Assembly (NCBI GenBank): GCA_035532215.1
Contig: DATKRK010000072.1
Span: 1 to 19,318, forward strand
Direction of reading: 5' to 3'
Origin: JAICIG01 sp035532215
GTDB taxonomy: Bacteria; Planctomycetota; Planctomycetia; Pirellulales; JAICIG01
DNA: 19,318 bases
A program made the translations under genes and the position numbers. Below, in pieces: positions 6,265 to 14,444 of this stretch. Every line of letters begins with the position of its first letter. Within the stretch, counting starts at the first letter, position 1. The notes below the pieces were generated by a model, which worked only from the letters and a program-made list of their open reading frames with translations, was not told where the DNA came from and did no database searches.

Positions 6265-7587
6265 ATGATTTCAGCCAACCAGAACGAAACCGACGTCGTC
6301 GTGATCGGCGGCGGACCGGCGGGCAGCACGGTTTCGACGTTGCTCGCGCAGCAGGGCTGCAAGATGCAGTTGTTCGAGCGAGAAAAGTTTCCGCGGTTCC
6401 ATATCGGCGAGTCGCTGATCCCGGAGACGTACTGGGTCTTCGAGCGGCTGAAGATGCTGGAGAAGATGAAGGCCAGCCGCTTCGTCAAGAAACATAGCGT
6501 GCAGTTCGTCAACTCGGCCGGCAAGCTGTCGGCGCCGTTTTACTTCTGGGACAACAAGCCGCACGAATGCTCGCAGACCTGGCAGGTGATCCGCAGCGAG
6601 TTCGATACGATGATGCTCGACAACGCCCGCGAGCAAGGGGTCGAGGTGCATCAGCCGGCGCGGGTGCTGGAGGTGCTGTTCGAAGGCGAGCGGGCCGTCG
6701 GCGTGCGGGTGCAGGACGAGGATGGTTCCGAGCGCGACGTGCGGGCCCAGGTGGTGGTCGACGCCAGCGGTCAAAGCTCGATGTTGATGAATCGCTTCAA
6801 GCTGCGGCTGTGGGACCCGGTGCTGAGCAAGGGGGCGATCTGGACGTATTTCCAAGGCGCCTATCGCGACAGCGGCCGCGACGAAGGCTGCACGCTGGTC
6901 GTGCAGACGACCGACCGCAAGGGCTGGTTTTGGTACATCCCTCAGCACGACGACACGGTGAGCGTCGGCGTGGTGGGGCCGTTCGACGATCTGTTCAAGG
7001 GGCGCGGCAGCCACGAGCAGACCTATAACGAAGAAGTCGAGGCCTGCGCGGCGATCAAAGAGCGGGTCTCGATCGGCCGCCGCGTGACGGGCTACTTCGC
7101 CACGAAGGATTTTTCGTATCGCTCGAAACGGGTGGCCGGCGACGGCTGGGTATTGATCGGCGACGCGTTCGGGTTTCTCGATCCGCTGTATTCCTCCGGA
7201 GTGCTGTTGGCACTGAAGTCGGGCGAATTGGCCGCCGACGCGATCGCCGCGGGGCTGGCCAAGGGGGATACGTCGGCCGCACAGTTGGGCCACTGGGGCG
7301 AGATGTTCAACCGCGGCATCGACCGCATGCGGCGGCTGGTCTGCGAGTTTTACGACGGGTTCAGCTTCGGCAGGTTCGTGAAGACGTATCCTCACCTGAA
7401 AGGCAAGGTGACCGACCTGTTGATCGGCGACTTGTTCACCGACCGCGTCGACGAAGTCTGGGAGCCGATGGAATCGCTCTATCCGCCCGATAAGAGGGCG
7501 ATCCCAGCCTGGTCGGCCGAAGCTCCCCCGGAAATTGCCGCGAACAAGGTCAACGAGTTGTACCTGCCCGAAGGGCCGCAGCGCTGA
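6265..7587 (+). CDS. FAD-dependent oxidoreductase of the flavin halogenase family
   Basis: A 440-residue flavoprotein of the tryptophan-halogenase/geranylgeranyl-reductase superfamily, probably using FADH2 and O2 supplied by a partner reductase. It shows the dinucleotide-binding VVVIGGGPAG (11-20), FHIGESLIP (45-53), an NAD(P)/FAD motif region VVVDASGQSSM (163-173), and GWVLIGDAFGFLDPLYSSG (294-312) with the GD motif contacting FAD. Two halogenase hallmarks are present: WxWxIP as WFWYIP (221-226) and FxxPxxSxG as FLDPLYSSG (304-312). That favours a halogenase over a plain hydroxylase or reductase; KK at 75-76 is near where related enzymes place a catalytic Lys, but this assignment is uncertain. 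The substrate is unknown, and no biosynthetic partner or flavin reductase is next to it. Start ATG 6265 has GGAG (6256-6259) at good spacing. Codon use and GC are like the neighbours. Confidence 0.85.
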   Translation: MISANQNETDVVVIGGGPAGSTVSTLLAQQGCKMQLFEREKFPRFHIGESLIPETYWVFERLKMLEKMKASRFVKKHSVQFVNSAGKLSAPFYFWDNKPHECSQTWQVIRSEFDTMMLDNAREQGVEVHQPARVLEVLFEGERAVGVRVQDEDGSERDVRAQVVVDASGQSSMLMNRFKLRLWDPVLSKGAIWTYFQGAYRDSGRDEGCTLVVQTTDRKGWFWYIPQHDDTVSVGVVGPFDDLFKGRGSHEQTYNEEVEACAAIKERVSIGRRVTGYFATKDFSYRSKRVAGDGWVLIGDAFGFLDPLYSSGVLLALKSGELAADAIAAGLAKGDTSAAQLGHWGEMFNRGIDRMRRLVCEFYDGFSFGRFVKTYPHLKGKVTDLLIGDLFTDRVDEVWEPMESLYPPDKRAIPAWSAEAPPEIAANKVNELYLPEGPQR

Positions 7588-7621
7588 GGGGGAATGTTAC
7601 CGAGCGCTGACTAAGCGGCGC

Positions 7622-7873
7622 CACGCCGACCCTGCGCTCTTGGGGCAACTCGTGATGAACCTGCTGACCAACGCCATCCATAACAACTGCCCGAACGGCA
7701 GCGTGCAGGTTGCGGTGCGCACCGAGCAAGACGCGGCCGTGCTGGTCGTGGAAGACACGGGCCCCGGCATTGCACCGCAGGACCAGCCGCATTTGTTCGA
7801 GCGATTCTATCGAGTCGACAAAGCGCGTTCGCGCGAAGGCGGCGGCAACGGGCTGGGATTGGCCATCGTCAAA
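7622..7873 (+). pseudogene. Orphan fragment of a sensor histidine kinase ATPase domain
   Basis: About 84 codons give a recognisable HATPase_c segment: N box LLGQLVMNLLTNAIHNN, G1 box VVEDTGPGIAPQDQ, F box HLFERFYRVDKARSR and G2 box GGGNGLGLAIVK. It resembles the C-terminal part of heavy-metal-type sensor kinases. There is no sensor, HAMP or His-containing dimerisation domain before it; the halogenase gene ends only 34 bp upstream. After GLAIVK the similarity stops abruptly (about 7874), without the usual final strand, although the frame stays open to 7972. No start codon of its own lies close upstream. It is a relic of a lost kinase, left by deletion or recombination. Confidence 0.8.
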
Positions 7874-8010
7874 GGAATGGATTGCCGGAACCCCGTTCGC
7901 TTTGGACAATTACGCCAGGGTCTCAGCGGCTTGCCCATCGCCGAACTGTTTTTGGCCAAGCCGGGGGGATAGGCCTTTTTGTATTGGGTTCCCACGTTTT
8001 CAGCGGCAAT

Positions 8011-8560
8011 CGCCGCCTTCGACGTTTTCGTCGGTGATCGATGTCGCCGCCATTGCCGCGCAGGCTCGAAGATGGCCAGCTTCGCCAAGGCTGACACTCG
8101 AAGTTGGCCGCCTTGGGCCTGCGGGCGGCTTGGGAAGGCCGCCGACGCCCTGCCGCCAGGCAACCGCGCGGCGAAGATGGCCAATATTCCCAAGGCTGAC
8201 ACTCGAAGTTGGCCGCCTTGGGCGCGCAGACGGCCTGGGAAGGCCGCCCCACGAATCGCCGCCGGTCGCTCGTGGAAGGCTGCCAACGCCCTGCCGCCAG
8301 GCAACCGCGCGGCGGCGAAGATGGCCAATATTCCCAAGGCTGACACTCGAAGTTGGCCGCCTTGGGCGCGCAGACGGCCTGGGAAGGCCGCCCCACGAAT
8401 CGCCGCCGGTCGCTCGTGGTCCCGTTCCCGCAATTTGCGTGGAAACGTCCCGCTTCGACGCTGTGCGTCGTCGGTGATCGATGTCGCTGCCATTGTTGGC
8501 CACGCTCGAAGATGGCCAATATTCCCAAGGCTGCCGCTCGAAGTTGGCCGCCTTCGTAAA
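8011..8560. repeat. Imperfect tandem repeat array with interlocking dyads
   Basis: A core of about 50 bp starting GAAGATGGCCAATATTCCCA occurs four times, at 8068, 8173, 8317 and 8508; the first and last copies are diverged. The stretch 8173-8275 is repeated without change at 8317-8419, a 144-bp period. A flanking block with TCGGTGATCGATGTCGC occurs at 8011-8067 and 8451-8507, one before the first core and one before the last. Within the full cores, GGCCAA pairs with TTGGCC and CCCAAGGC with GCCTTGGG in interleaved order, so they form either two exclusive hairpins or a pseudoknot. CCACGA/TCGTGG (8249-8275) is a further stem. Both strands have long open frames here because 144 is a multiple of three, but I see no protein homology, so I treat this as noncoding. 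The rest of the gap, 7874-8010 and 8561-8656, holds nothing I recognise. Confidence 0.85.
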
Positions 8561-8656
8561 AATCCGCCGCTGTCTTGCATCGCCGGCTTCCAAACCTGAA
8601 CCCTCCGAGTTTTTTTGACGAAGATACAGGCAAACTGGCTTGGCCGCCGAGGCGAG

Positions 8657-9832
8657 CTATAAGGTCAGCGGAACGAGCTTGTTGGCCGCAATCTTGTCGG
8701 CAATTTCCGCATAACTGAACGAGGCGTCGTTGTCGCGTTGCCCGACCACCAACGGCGCCCCCTCCCGCAACGCCCGCAAACAAGCCGTCGCGGCCCAGGG
8801 AATCAGTCCCACAATCGGGCAGCCCATGCCGGTCTGAATCTCCGCGAGTTCCATTGAAATGGGAAACACCGTCCGGTTGACGATCACCGCGCCCATGAGA
8901 CCGCTGCCGACGCCCCAGCATTGGAGCTGGGCGACCATCTCCTTGCCTGCGGCCACAGCAGCGGGTTCGCGCTCGATGACGACGGCGACAAAGTCGCACA
9001 ACCGCACGGCGGCTTCGGTCGCGCACGACGGCTGGCTTGGCAAATCGAGCAAGACGATCTCGGCCAGTTGCGACAATCCCTTGACGATGGCTTCGGCTTG
9101 CTGAGGGGCGATCTCTTTCGAGTCTTCGGCATGCTGAGGACCAAACAGAACTCGTAAACCGGCCTGGTCCTGGCATAACACCGAGTCCAATTGCCGCGCG
9201 CCGATTTGTTCCGCGGGCAAGTCGAGCAGGCCTCGCAGCGTACCTTTCGGATTCGCGTGCAAATGACACGAAAGGACGCCGAACGAGGGTCGCAGCTCCG
9301 CAAGGATCACGGGCTTGCCTCGGACGGCCAACGAAAGCGCAATGTTGAGAGCCGTCGTCGTGGTTCCCACGCCCCCTTTGGCGCCGATCAAGCCGATGAC
9401 GCGTTTGATTTTGGCGGGCGGCGCCTGCTTGCGCCCTTCCAGCAAGGCGCGGCGCCTGGCCAGCGCGTGACGCATGACTCGATTCAACATGCCGGCGTTG
9501 GCTTCCTGCTTGACGAGATAGTCTTCCGCTCCGTTCTCCACGGCCAGGGGCCCGAGCGATTCGTCGTACTCGCCGGTCAGCACGACGACGGGAATCTCTG
9601 GCGCTTGACCGTGAAGCTTGGCGAACGTCTCCAGCCCGCGACTGTCGGGCAGATTGAGGTCCGACAGCACGATATCGATTCCTCCTTGGGCCAGGCGGTC
9701 CAAGCCGGCTTGCAGGCAGTCGACGCATTCCACTTCGAAAGGGGCGTCGTGAGCCGCGTTCAGCCAGTGAACCGTCTGAGTCGCCTCCATGCGGTTGTCT
9801 TCGATCAGCAGCACCTTTACCGTTTGCGACAT
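8657..9832 (-). CDS. Receiver domain fused to a MinD/CpaE-like ATPase
   Basis: A 391-residue two-domain protein. Residues 1-125 are a CheY-like receiver with acidic pair ED (11-12), phospho-acceptor Asp58 (VLSDLNLP), Thr86 and Lys108. Residues 143-391 are a ParA/MinD-fold ATPase with the deviant P-loop GAKGGVGTTTTALN (150-163): the signature Lys152 is present, but the second Lys of KGGxGKT is Thr, as in CpaE/TadZ proteins. Walker B is IVLLDLPSQ (259-267). CpaE/TadZ proteins place pilus or secretion machinery at a cell pole; no pilus genes are in view. As the last gene of the chemosensory operon, it may be an output that turns phosphorylation into localisation. ATG 9832 is preceded by AGGAG at close to ideal spacing. 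The gap to the gene upstream (82 bp) is the longest in the operon and carries a hairpin. Confidence 0.88.
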   Translation of the reverse strand: MSQTVKVLLIEDNRMEATQTVHWLNAAHDAPFEVECVDCLQAGLDRLAQGGIDIVLSDLNLPDSRGLETFAKLHGQAPEIPVVVLTGEYDESLGPLAVENGAEDYLVKQEANAGMLNRVMRHALARRRALLEGRKQAPPAKIKRVIGLIGAKGGVGTTTTALNIALSLAVRGKPVILAELRPSFGVLSCHLHANPKGTLRGLLDLPAEQIGARQLDSVLCQDQAGLRVLFGPQHAEDSKEIAPQQAEAIVKGLSQLAEIVLLDLPSQPSCATEAAVRLCDFVAVVIEREPAAVAAGKEMVAQLQCWGVGSGLMGAVIVNRTVFPISMELAEIQTGMGCPIVGLIPWAATACLRALREGAPLVVGQRDNDASFSYAEIADKIAANKLVPLTL

Positions 9833-9859
9833 GGGTTGCTCCTGTTCTCATTTCCGCCG

Positions 9860-9874
9860 GCTGCGAACCGCAGC
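9860..9874 (-). other. Intercistronic hairpin upstream of the REC-ATPase gene
   Basis: GCTGCG-GTT-CGCAGC on the minus strand is a perfect 6-bp GC-rich stem, 27 bases before the ATG of the last operon gene. No U-run follows, so it is not a classical terminator. It may set the relative level of the last cistron by mRNA processing or stability. Confidence 0.35.
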
Positions 9875-9914
9875 AACAAAGACTCGTGCTTTGGAGGGCG
9901 GTTTCCCGCGACGC

Positions 9915-12101
9915 TTAGACAGATGAATTGGGCGCAAGCGCCGCAGCGTCTTGCGGCGCCTGGGCCTGCATTTCCGTTTCAGGCGCCACTGCGGCGGCGA
10001 TGGCGGCGAACAACTCTCTGGTCTGGATCGGCTTGGCAACGTAACCGTCCATTCCGGCTGCGAGGCACGATTGCCGATCTTCCTTTTCGCGACGCGCAGT
10101 CATGGCAATGATCGGGGCGTGTCCGCCAGCGTCTCGTTCGTGCCGGCGGATTCGCTTGGTCGCTTCAAGGCCGTCCATGACGGGCATCTGGACGTCCATC
10201 AGCACCAGATCGAACGGGCCTTGTCGGAAGGCGGCCAGCGCTTGCTCCCCGTTGGCGGCCGTCACGACGGAGTGCCCCGCTTTTTCCAGGAGCCTAACGG
10301 CGAACAATTGATTGATCGAATCGTCCTCGGCCAGCAAAATGCGCAGCGAGCGACGCCCGCTTTGTTCCGATTCCTGCGGCGAACGTTCCTGGCGTTCTTC
10401 GGACTGCAAGACCGACTTGCGCAAGGCGGCGATGATCGCATCCTGCAACTCGGCGGGACTCATCGGCTTTTGCACGTGCGCGTCGGCGGCCAGATAGCGG
10501 CAGCGGTCCAGATCGCGGCACTCGTCCGGCGAACTGAGCATCAGCACCACGAGCACGCCGATTTCCGGCTCGCGGCGGATCTGTTCGAGCACGGCGAAGC
10601 CGTTCATCTCCGGCATTTCGGCGTCGAGCAGCACCACGCTGGTGCGAAGCGTGCGCCAGAGGGCGGCGCGCAGCGCGGCCAGCGCGTCGGCGCCCTTGCT
10701 CGCCTCGGTAACGACGGCGCGCCATTCGACGAGCAGTTCCTTCAAGACTCGCCGGCTCGTCGCGTTGTCGTCGACCAGCAGTACGTTCAAACCATCCAGC
10801 CGCGGATGAGGAAAGGCGGGCCAGTTCGCCGCGGGCTGCAGGCCGAATTGCGCCGTAAAATGAAACTCGCTTCCCCGTCCTTCTTCGCTTTCGAACCAGA
10901 TGCGGCCGCCCATCAGTTCGATCAGCCGCGACGAGATGGCCAGGCCCAGCCCGGCGCCGCTGTATTTGCGCGTGACGGAGCTGTCGACCTGCGCGATCGG
11001 CTGCAAGAGCGTCGCTTGTTTTTCGCGAGAGATTCCGATTCCCGTATCGCGGACCGTGAACTGTAACACCGCGTCTCCGGGCGAGACCGATTGGGTCTCG
11101 ACCACGACCGAGACTTCGCCCTGATCGGTGAACTTGACGGCGTTTCCCACGAGATTCACGATCACCTGCCACAGTCGGCCCGAGTCGCCGACGAGGGCAT
11201 CGGGCACGTCGGGGCGGACCTCGTAAACCAGTTCCAAACCCTTTTGGCGCACCTGCGGGGCGAAGGTCTTGACGGCGTTGCCGAGCGTTTCGCGCAGGTC
11301 GAAGTCGGTCGCTTCGAGTTCGAGCGTTCCGGCCTTGACTTTGGAAAAGTCGAGGATGTCGTTGACGATTTTCAACAGCGTTTCGGCCGAGTGCTCGATT
11401 CCTTCGAGATATCGCCGCTGTTCGACGGAAATCGCAGTTTCCAGCAAGAGTCCCGTCAAACCGATGATGCTGTTCATGGGCGTGCGAATTTCGTTGCCCG
11501 CTATAGCGAGCAGGTCGGCTCGTTCGCGGATGCCAGCCTCGGACGCTTCGAGGGCCGGTTGGATGGCGCGCTCTTTTTCTTTGGCGCGCTGCAGTTCTTG
11601 GAAGGTCGCCAGGAGCAAGTCGACGAGGTGCTCTCGTTCGGACGAAATCGCAATCGTCTTGCCTTCCAGTTCGAGCTTCACGGTTTCCGACGGCGTTTCT
11701 CCGGCGCGCAAACGCCGGTTCGACAGCACCGTCCTGAGACGCGCGCTAAGCGTTTCGGGGTCGTAAGGCTTGGTAATGAAATTGTCGGCGCCACACTCCA
11801 ACCCGCGCAACACGTCCTGCGGCTCGCTGAGCATCGTTAACAGCACCACGGCGGTTTCGCCGCCCCGCGGGCCGGCTTTGATCTTGCGGCAGAGTTCGTA
11901 GCCTGACATGCCGGGCATGATGATGTCGCTGAGGACGATGTCGAAGCGCTCGGCGGCGGCCGCCGCCAGGCCCTGCTCTGCATCCGGCGCGCAAGCGACG
12001 TCGAAACCTTCCGCCTCCAGCAAGAGACGCAGCTCCTGCGCCTGGGTCGGGCTGTCTTCGACGACCAAAACTCGGGCTTGGCGTGGTTCCGTTTCCATCA
12101 T
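9915..12101 (-). CDS. REC-HisKA-HATPase-REC-REC hybrid kinase lacking the phospho-His
   Basis: About 728 residues. Numbering from the TTG at 12104, domains are: receiver 1 (10-130; Asp60, Thr90, Lys112), a linker with a predicted coiled segment (155-195), a HisKA-like helix pair (196-265), HATPase_c (305-420; N box VIVNLVGNAVKFTDQGE, G1 DTGIGISREK, G2 GAGLGLAIS), receiver 2 (438-562; Asp494, Lys546) and receiver 3 (587-705; Asp637, Lys691). The H box, normally SHEIRTPMN, reads GNEIRTPMN: Asn204 replaces the phospho-accepting His, the codon being AAC where His would be CAC. The F box is also altered (LLQPIAQVDSS). It is a paralogue of the first gene of the operon, whose H box is intact. It may therefore serve as a receiver hub, or as an ATP-binding partner of another kinase. 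ATG 12101 is chosen because GGGAG lies 7 bases upstream; TTG 12104 and ATG 12098 are alternatives. Confidence 0.92.
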   Translation of the reverse strand: MMETEPRQARVLVVEDSPTQAQELRLLLEAEGFDVACAPDAEQGLAAAAAERFDIVLSDIIMPGMSGYELCRKIKAGPRGGETAVVLLTMLSEPQDVLRGLECGADNFITKPYDPETLSARLRTVLSNRRLRAGETPSETVKLELEGKTIAISSEREHLVDLLLATFQELQRAKEKERAIQPALEASEAGIRERADLLAIAGNEIRTPMNSIIGLTGLLLETAISVEQRRYLEGIEHSAETLLKIVNDILDFSKVKAGTLELEATDFDLRETLGNAVKTFAPQVRQKGLELVYEVRPDVPDALVGDSGRLWQVIVNLVGNAVKFTDQGEVSVVVETQSVSPGDAVLQFTVRDTGIGISREKQATLLQPIAQVDSSVTRKYSGAGLGLAISSRLIELMGGRIWFESEEGRGSEFHFTAQFGLQPAANWPAFPHPRLDGLNVLLVDDNATSRRVLKELLVEWRAVVTEASKGADALAALRAALWRTLRTSVVLLDAEMPEMNGFAVLEQIRREPEIGVLVVLMLSSPDECRDLDRCRYLAADAHVQKPMSPAELQDAIIAALRKSVLQSEERQERSPQESEQSGRRSLRILLAEDDSINQLFAVRLLEKAGHSVVTAANGEQALAAFRQGPFDLVLMDVQMPVMDGLEATKRIRRHERDAGGHAPIIAMTARREKEDRQSCLAAGMDGYVAKPIQTRELFAAIAAAVAPETEMQAQAPQDAAALAPNSSV

Positions 12102-12128
12102 CAATTCACTCCCAAGGGGCGTTCGGCC

Positions 12129-14444
12129 TCATAACAACTGGGCGATCGTTTCCAATAGGTCCCGTTGGTCGAAGGCGCTTTTGACGAGGTAGGCGTTGGC
12201 CCCGGCTGCGGCGCCTTGCGCCTTGTCTTCGGTCGTTTCGCGAGTCGTCAGGAGCACCACGGGCAGTTCGCGAAACCGGCTTGAGTTCCGCACGGCTCGG
12301 GTCAACGCGAAGCCGTCCATGCGGGGCATCGCAATATCGGAAACGACAAGATCGACGCCGGTTTCCTGCAACAGTTCCCAGGCGGCCGCGCCGTCGGGCG
12401 CCGTCGCCACGTCGTAGCCCGCGTCCGCGAGAATGCTGGCGATCAGGTTCCGCGTCGTTACCGAATCCTCGGCCAGCAGCAGGCGCTTTCTCACGGCGCC
12501 GACGGGCGCCGGCACTAACGGTGTTGCGGTTTGCTCGATCGCGGCGCGGAGCAGGCTGGCGGCATTCAGGACGAGTGCGATCCGGCCTGAGGGAAGAATC
12601 GTTGCGCCGGCGATATGAGGAACCGACTCGATCCGCGCACCCAGGTTTTTGATCATGATTTCCTGTTCGGCGACATGCTCGTCGACCAGCAGTGCGATCC
12701 GCTGGCCGGCTGCGGCGACGACCGCGAAGGGGACGGGCTTTCCGTTTTCCATGGGTCCGCGGTGCGGCAGTCTCAGCGTATTCGCCAGCGACGCGATCGG
12801 GATCAATTCGTCCTCCAACAGCAGCATTTCGCGTCCGTCGACGCGTTTTAGCGACTTCCGGTCAATTCGTCCCACTTTTCGAACATTCGTGCCGACAAAC
12901 CCGAACGTCTGGCCGCCGGCGGTTACGAGAAGCGACCGCAAGGAAGTCAACGTGAGCGGTACGGACACTTTGACGCAAGTTCCGCGGACGGCTTCGAACG
13001 AGAGGTCCACGGCGCCGTGCGCGGCCTCGGCGCGGGTTCGGACGATATCGAGCCCCATTCCGCGACCCGAGACGCCGTTCACGATCTTTTCCGTGGTGAT
13101 TCCAGGCAGAAACGCCATCCTCGTCAGCTCTCGCTCGCCGGCAGGCACTGCGACTTGTTTCTTTCGCAAGACGTCGCGCAGCGTTTCGAGATCGAGCCCG
13201 CGGCCATCGTCGGCCACGGCGACCTCGACCAGCGAACCTCGCAGCTCCGCCGTGATCGTGATCTGGCCGCGGACGGGCTTGCCCGACGCGCGGCGCTCTT
13301 CGGGCGTTTCGACGCCGTGATGGATCGCGTTGCGAACGAGGTGGCGCAGTGAGTCTTTCAATCCCTCCAGCACCGACCGATCGAGTTCTATGTTGCCCGC
13401 TTCCACGGTTAGAGCAACTTCTTTGCCCGCCTGCCCGGAAAGATCGCGAACCATGCGGTCGAGACCCAAGCAAGCCTCGCTGAACGGCAGCATTCGGACC
13501 TGACGAACTTGTCCCGTCAGGTCGCCGGCGGCCCGCTGCAGTTGGTGCAGGTCAGCGACCAGGTTCGACATCAGCCGGTTTGATTCGTTTTGCAAGCGAT
13601 CCAGGTTCAAGGCGGTTCGATCGAGCAACTTCTGCAAGCGGCGAGAATCGGCAGGCGGCGACGCAAGGAACGCTTTGTTGCGATTCGATTTCGGCAAGCG
13701 CAAAGCCGAACGCAGCGGCCTGACGGCCGCCGACCACTCCGATCGCGAGCGCGCGGCGAAGCCGGAAAACGCTTCGAGATCTTGAATGTGGTCCTGCAGC
13801 CGGCGCTCGGCGACGAGGAATTCGCCGCATTGCACCAAGAGTGCGTCGAGCTTTTTGGCAGGCACGCGGAGCGTGCTGGCGGGTTCCTCCGGCTCAGGCG
13901 GCGTTTCGGGCTGCGTCGACGGCAATGCGGCCGGAACGGGCGCCGCAAGCGCCGCCGCAGACAGCAATTCAACGACCGGCGCCGGCTGACTTACCGGCTC
14001 GATGCCCCACGGGTCTTCCCGCCGGTCTGCTTCTTCGCCTCCGCCTGTCGCCAGCGTTTCGAGCTGAGGCAGTACGGCCGCCAGCGCCTCGCCCGCGATA
14101 TTCTCATGGCGACGCAGGCTTTTGCCGGCGTGCTGGATCGCATCGGCGGCGGCGAATAGCTCGGCGAACAGCTTTTCGCTCAGCGCCAGTTTTCCATTCT
14201 GCAGGGCGGCGAAAATCCCTTCGAGTTGATGGCAGGCCGATTCGATCAGGCTGACGTTTACCGAACGCGACGCCCCTTTAAGGCTGTGCGCGGCGCGCAA
14301 GAGCGTCTTAAGCGGCTCGACGCGAGGCGCCCCGGGCGGAGCTTGTTCCAAGTCCAGCAGACCGCGATTGAGGGCGCGGACCTGATCGTCGAGTTCTTCG
14401 ACGTAAGTCGCCATCAGTTGCTTGACCAGGGCGTCCTTATCCAT
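12129..14444 (-). CDS. cheA: CheA-type chemosensory histidine kinase with C-terminal receiver (WspE-like)
   Basis: The central kinase of the chemosensory array: it takes the receptor signal through CheW, autophosphorylates and passes phosphate to receivers, including its own. The 771 residues show an Hpt/P1 domain (1-130) with phospho-site His53 in AAHSLKGASRSVNV, a Pro/Glu/Ala-rich linker (131-190) in place of a clear CheY-binding P2 domain, the dimerisation region (191-330), HATPase_c (360-505) with LVRNAIHHGVETPEERRASG (369-388), VADDGRGLD and GVSGRGMGLDIVR, a CheW-like P5 domain (500-640) and a receiver (654-770; Asp703, Thr733/734, Lys755). All catalytic motifs look intact. The architecture is that of WspE/FrzE-type CheA-CheY fusions. 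Its ATG sits inside the end of the receptor gene (8-bp overlap), with GAGG upstream, so translation is probably coupled. Confidence 0.95.
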   Translation of the reverse strand: MDKDALVKQLMATYVEELDDQVRALNRGLLDLEQAPPGAPRVEPLKTLLRAAHSLKGASRSVNVSLIESACHQLEGIFAALQNGKLALSEKLFAELFAAADAIQHAGKSLRRHENIAGEALAAVLPQLETLATGGGEEADRREDPWGIEPVSQPAPVVELLSAAALAAPVPAALPSTQPETPPEPEEPASTLRVPAKKLDALLVQCGEFLVAERRLQDHIQDLEAFSGFAARSRSEWSAAVRPLRSALRLPKSNRNKAFLASPPADSRRLQKLLDRTALNLDRLQNESNRLMSNLVADLHQLQRAAGDLTGQVRQVRMLPFSEACLGLDRMVRDLSGQAGKEVALTVEAGNIELDRSVLEGLKDSLRHLVRNAIHHGVETPEERRASGKPVRGQITITAELRGSLVEVAVADDGRGLDLETLRDVLRKKQVAVPAGERELTRMAFLPGITTEKIVNGVSGRGMGLDIVRTRAEAAHGAVDLSFEAVRGTCVKVSVPLTLTSLRSLLVTAGGQTFGFVGTNVRKVGRIDRKSLKRVDGREMLLLEDELIPIASLANTLRLPHRGPMENGKPVPFAVVAAAGQRIALLVDEHVAEQEIMIKNLGARIESVPHIAGATILPSGRIALVLNAASLLRAAIEQTATPLVPAPVGAVRKRLLLAEDSVTTRNLIASILADAGYDVATAPDGAAAWELLQETGVDLVVSDIAMPRMDGFALTRAVRNSSRFRELPVVLLTTRETTEDKAQGAAAGANAYLVKSAFDQRDLLETIAQLL

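Noticed and set aside
6271..7395. A 374-codon minus-strand frame opposite the halogenase gene
   Set aside because: Shadow of a high-GC gene with strong motifs on the other strand; the His/Arg/Leu-rich translation shows no domain.
8011..8560. CRISPR array
   Set aside because: Units are long, unequal and contiguous, with no unique spacers of uniform length and no cas genes.
7710..8599. Plus-strand open frames with repeated PRLTLEVGRLG or NIPKADTRSWPP peptides
   Set aside because: The peptides only mirror the DNA repeat, whose 144-bp period keeps any frame open. No SD, no homology and different frames are equally open.
8604..8656. T-run at about 8608 as terminator of the minus-strand operon
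   Set aside because: The T-run is on the plus strand; on the minus strand it is an A-run, and no GC-rich stem precedes a U-tract.
7923..9851. A 642-codon open frame on the minus strand through the repeats and across the REC-ATPase gene
   Set aside because: It is another frame of the well-supported REC-ATPase gene, extended through a GC-rich repeat array that lacks stops; the translation is Arg/Gly-rich with no domain.
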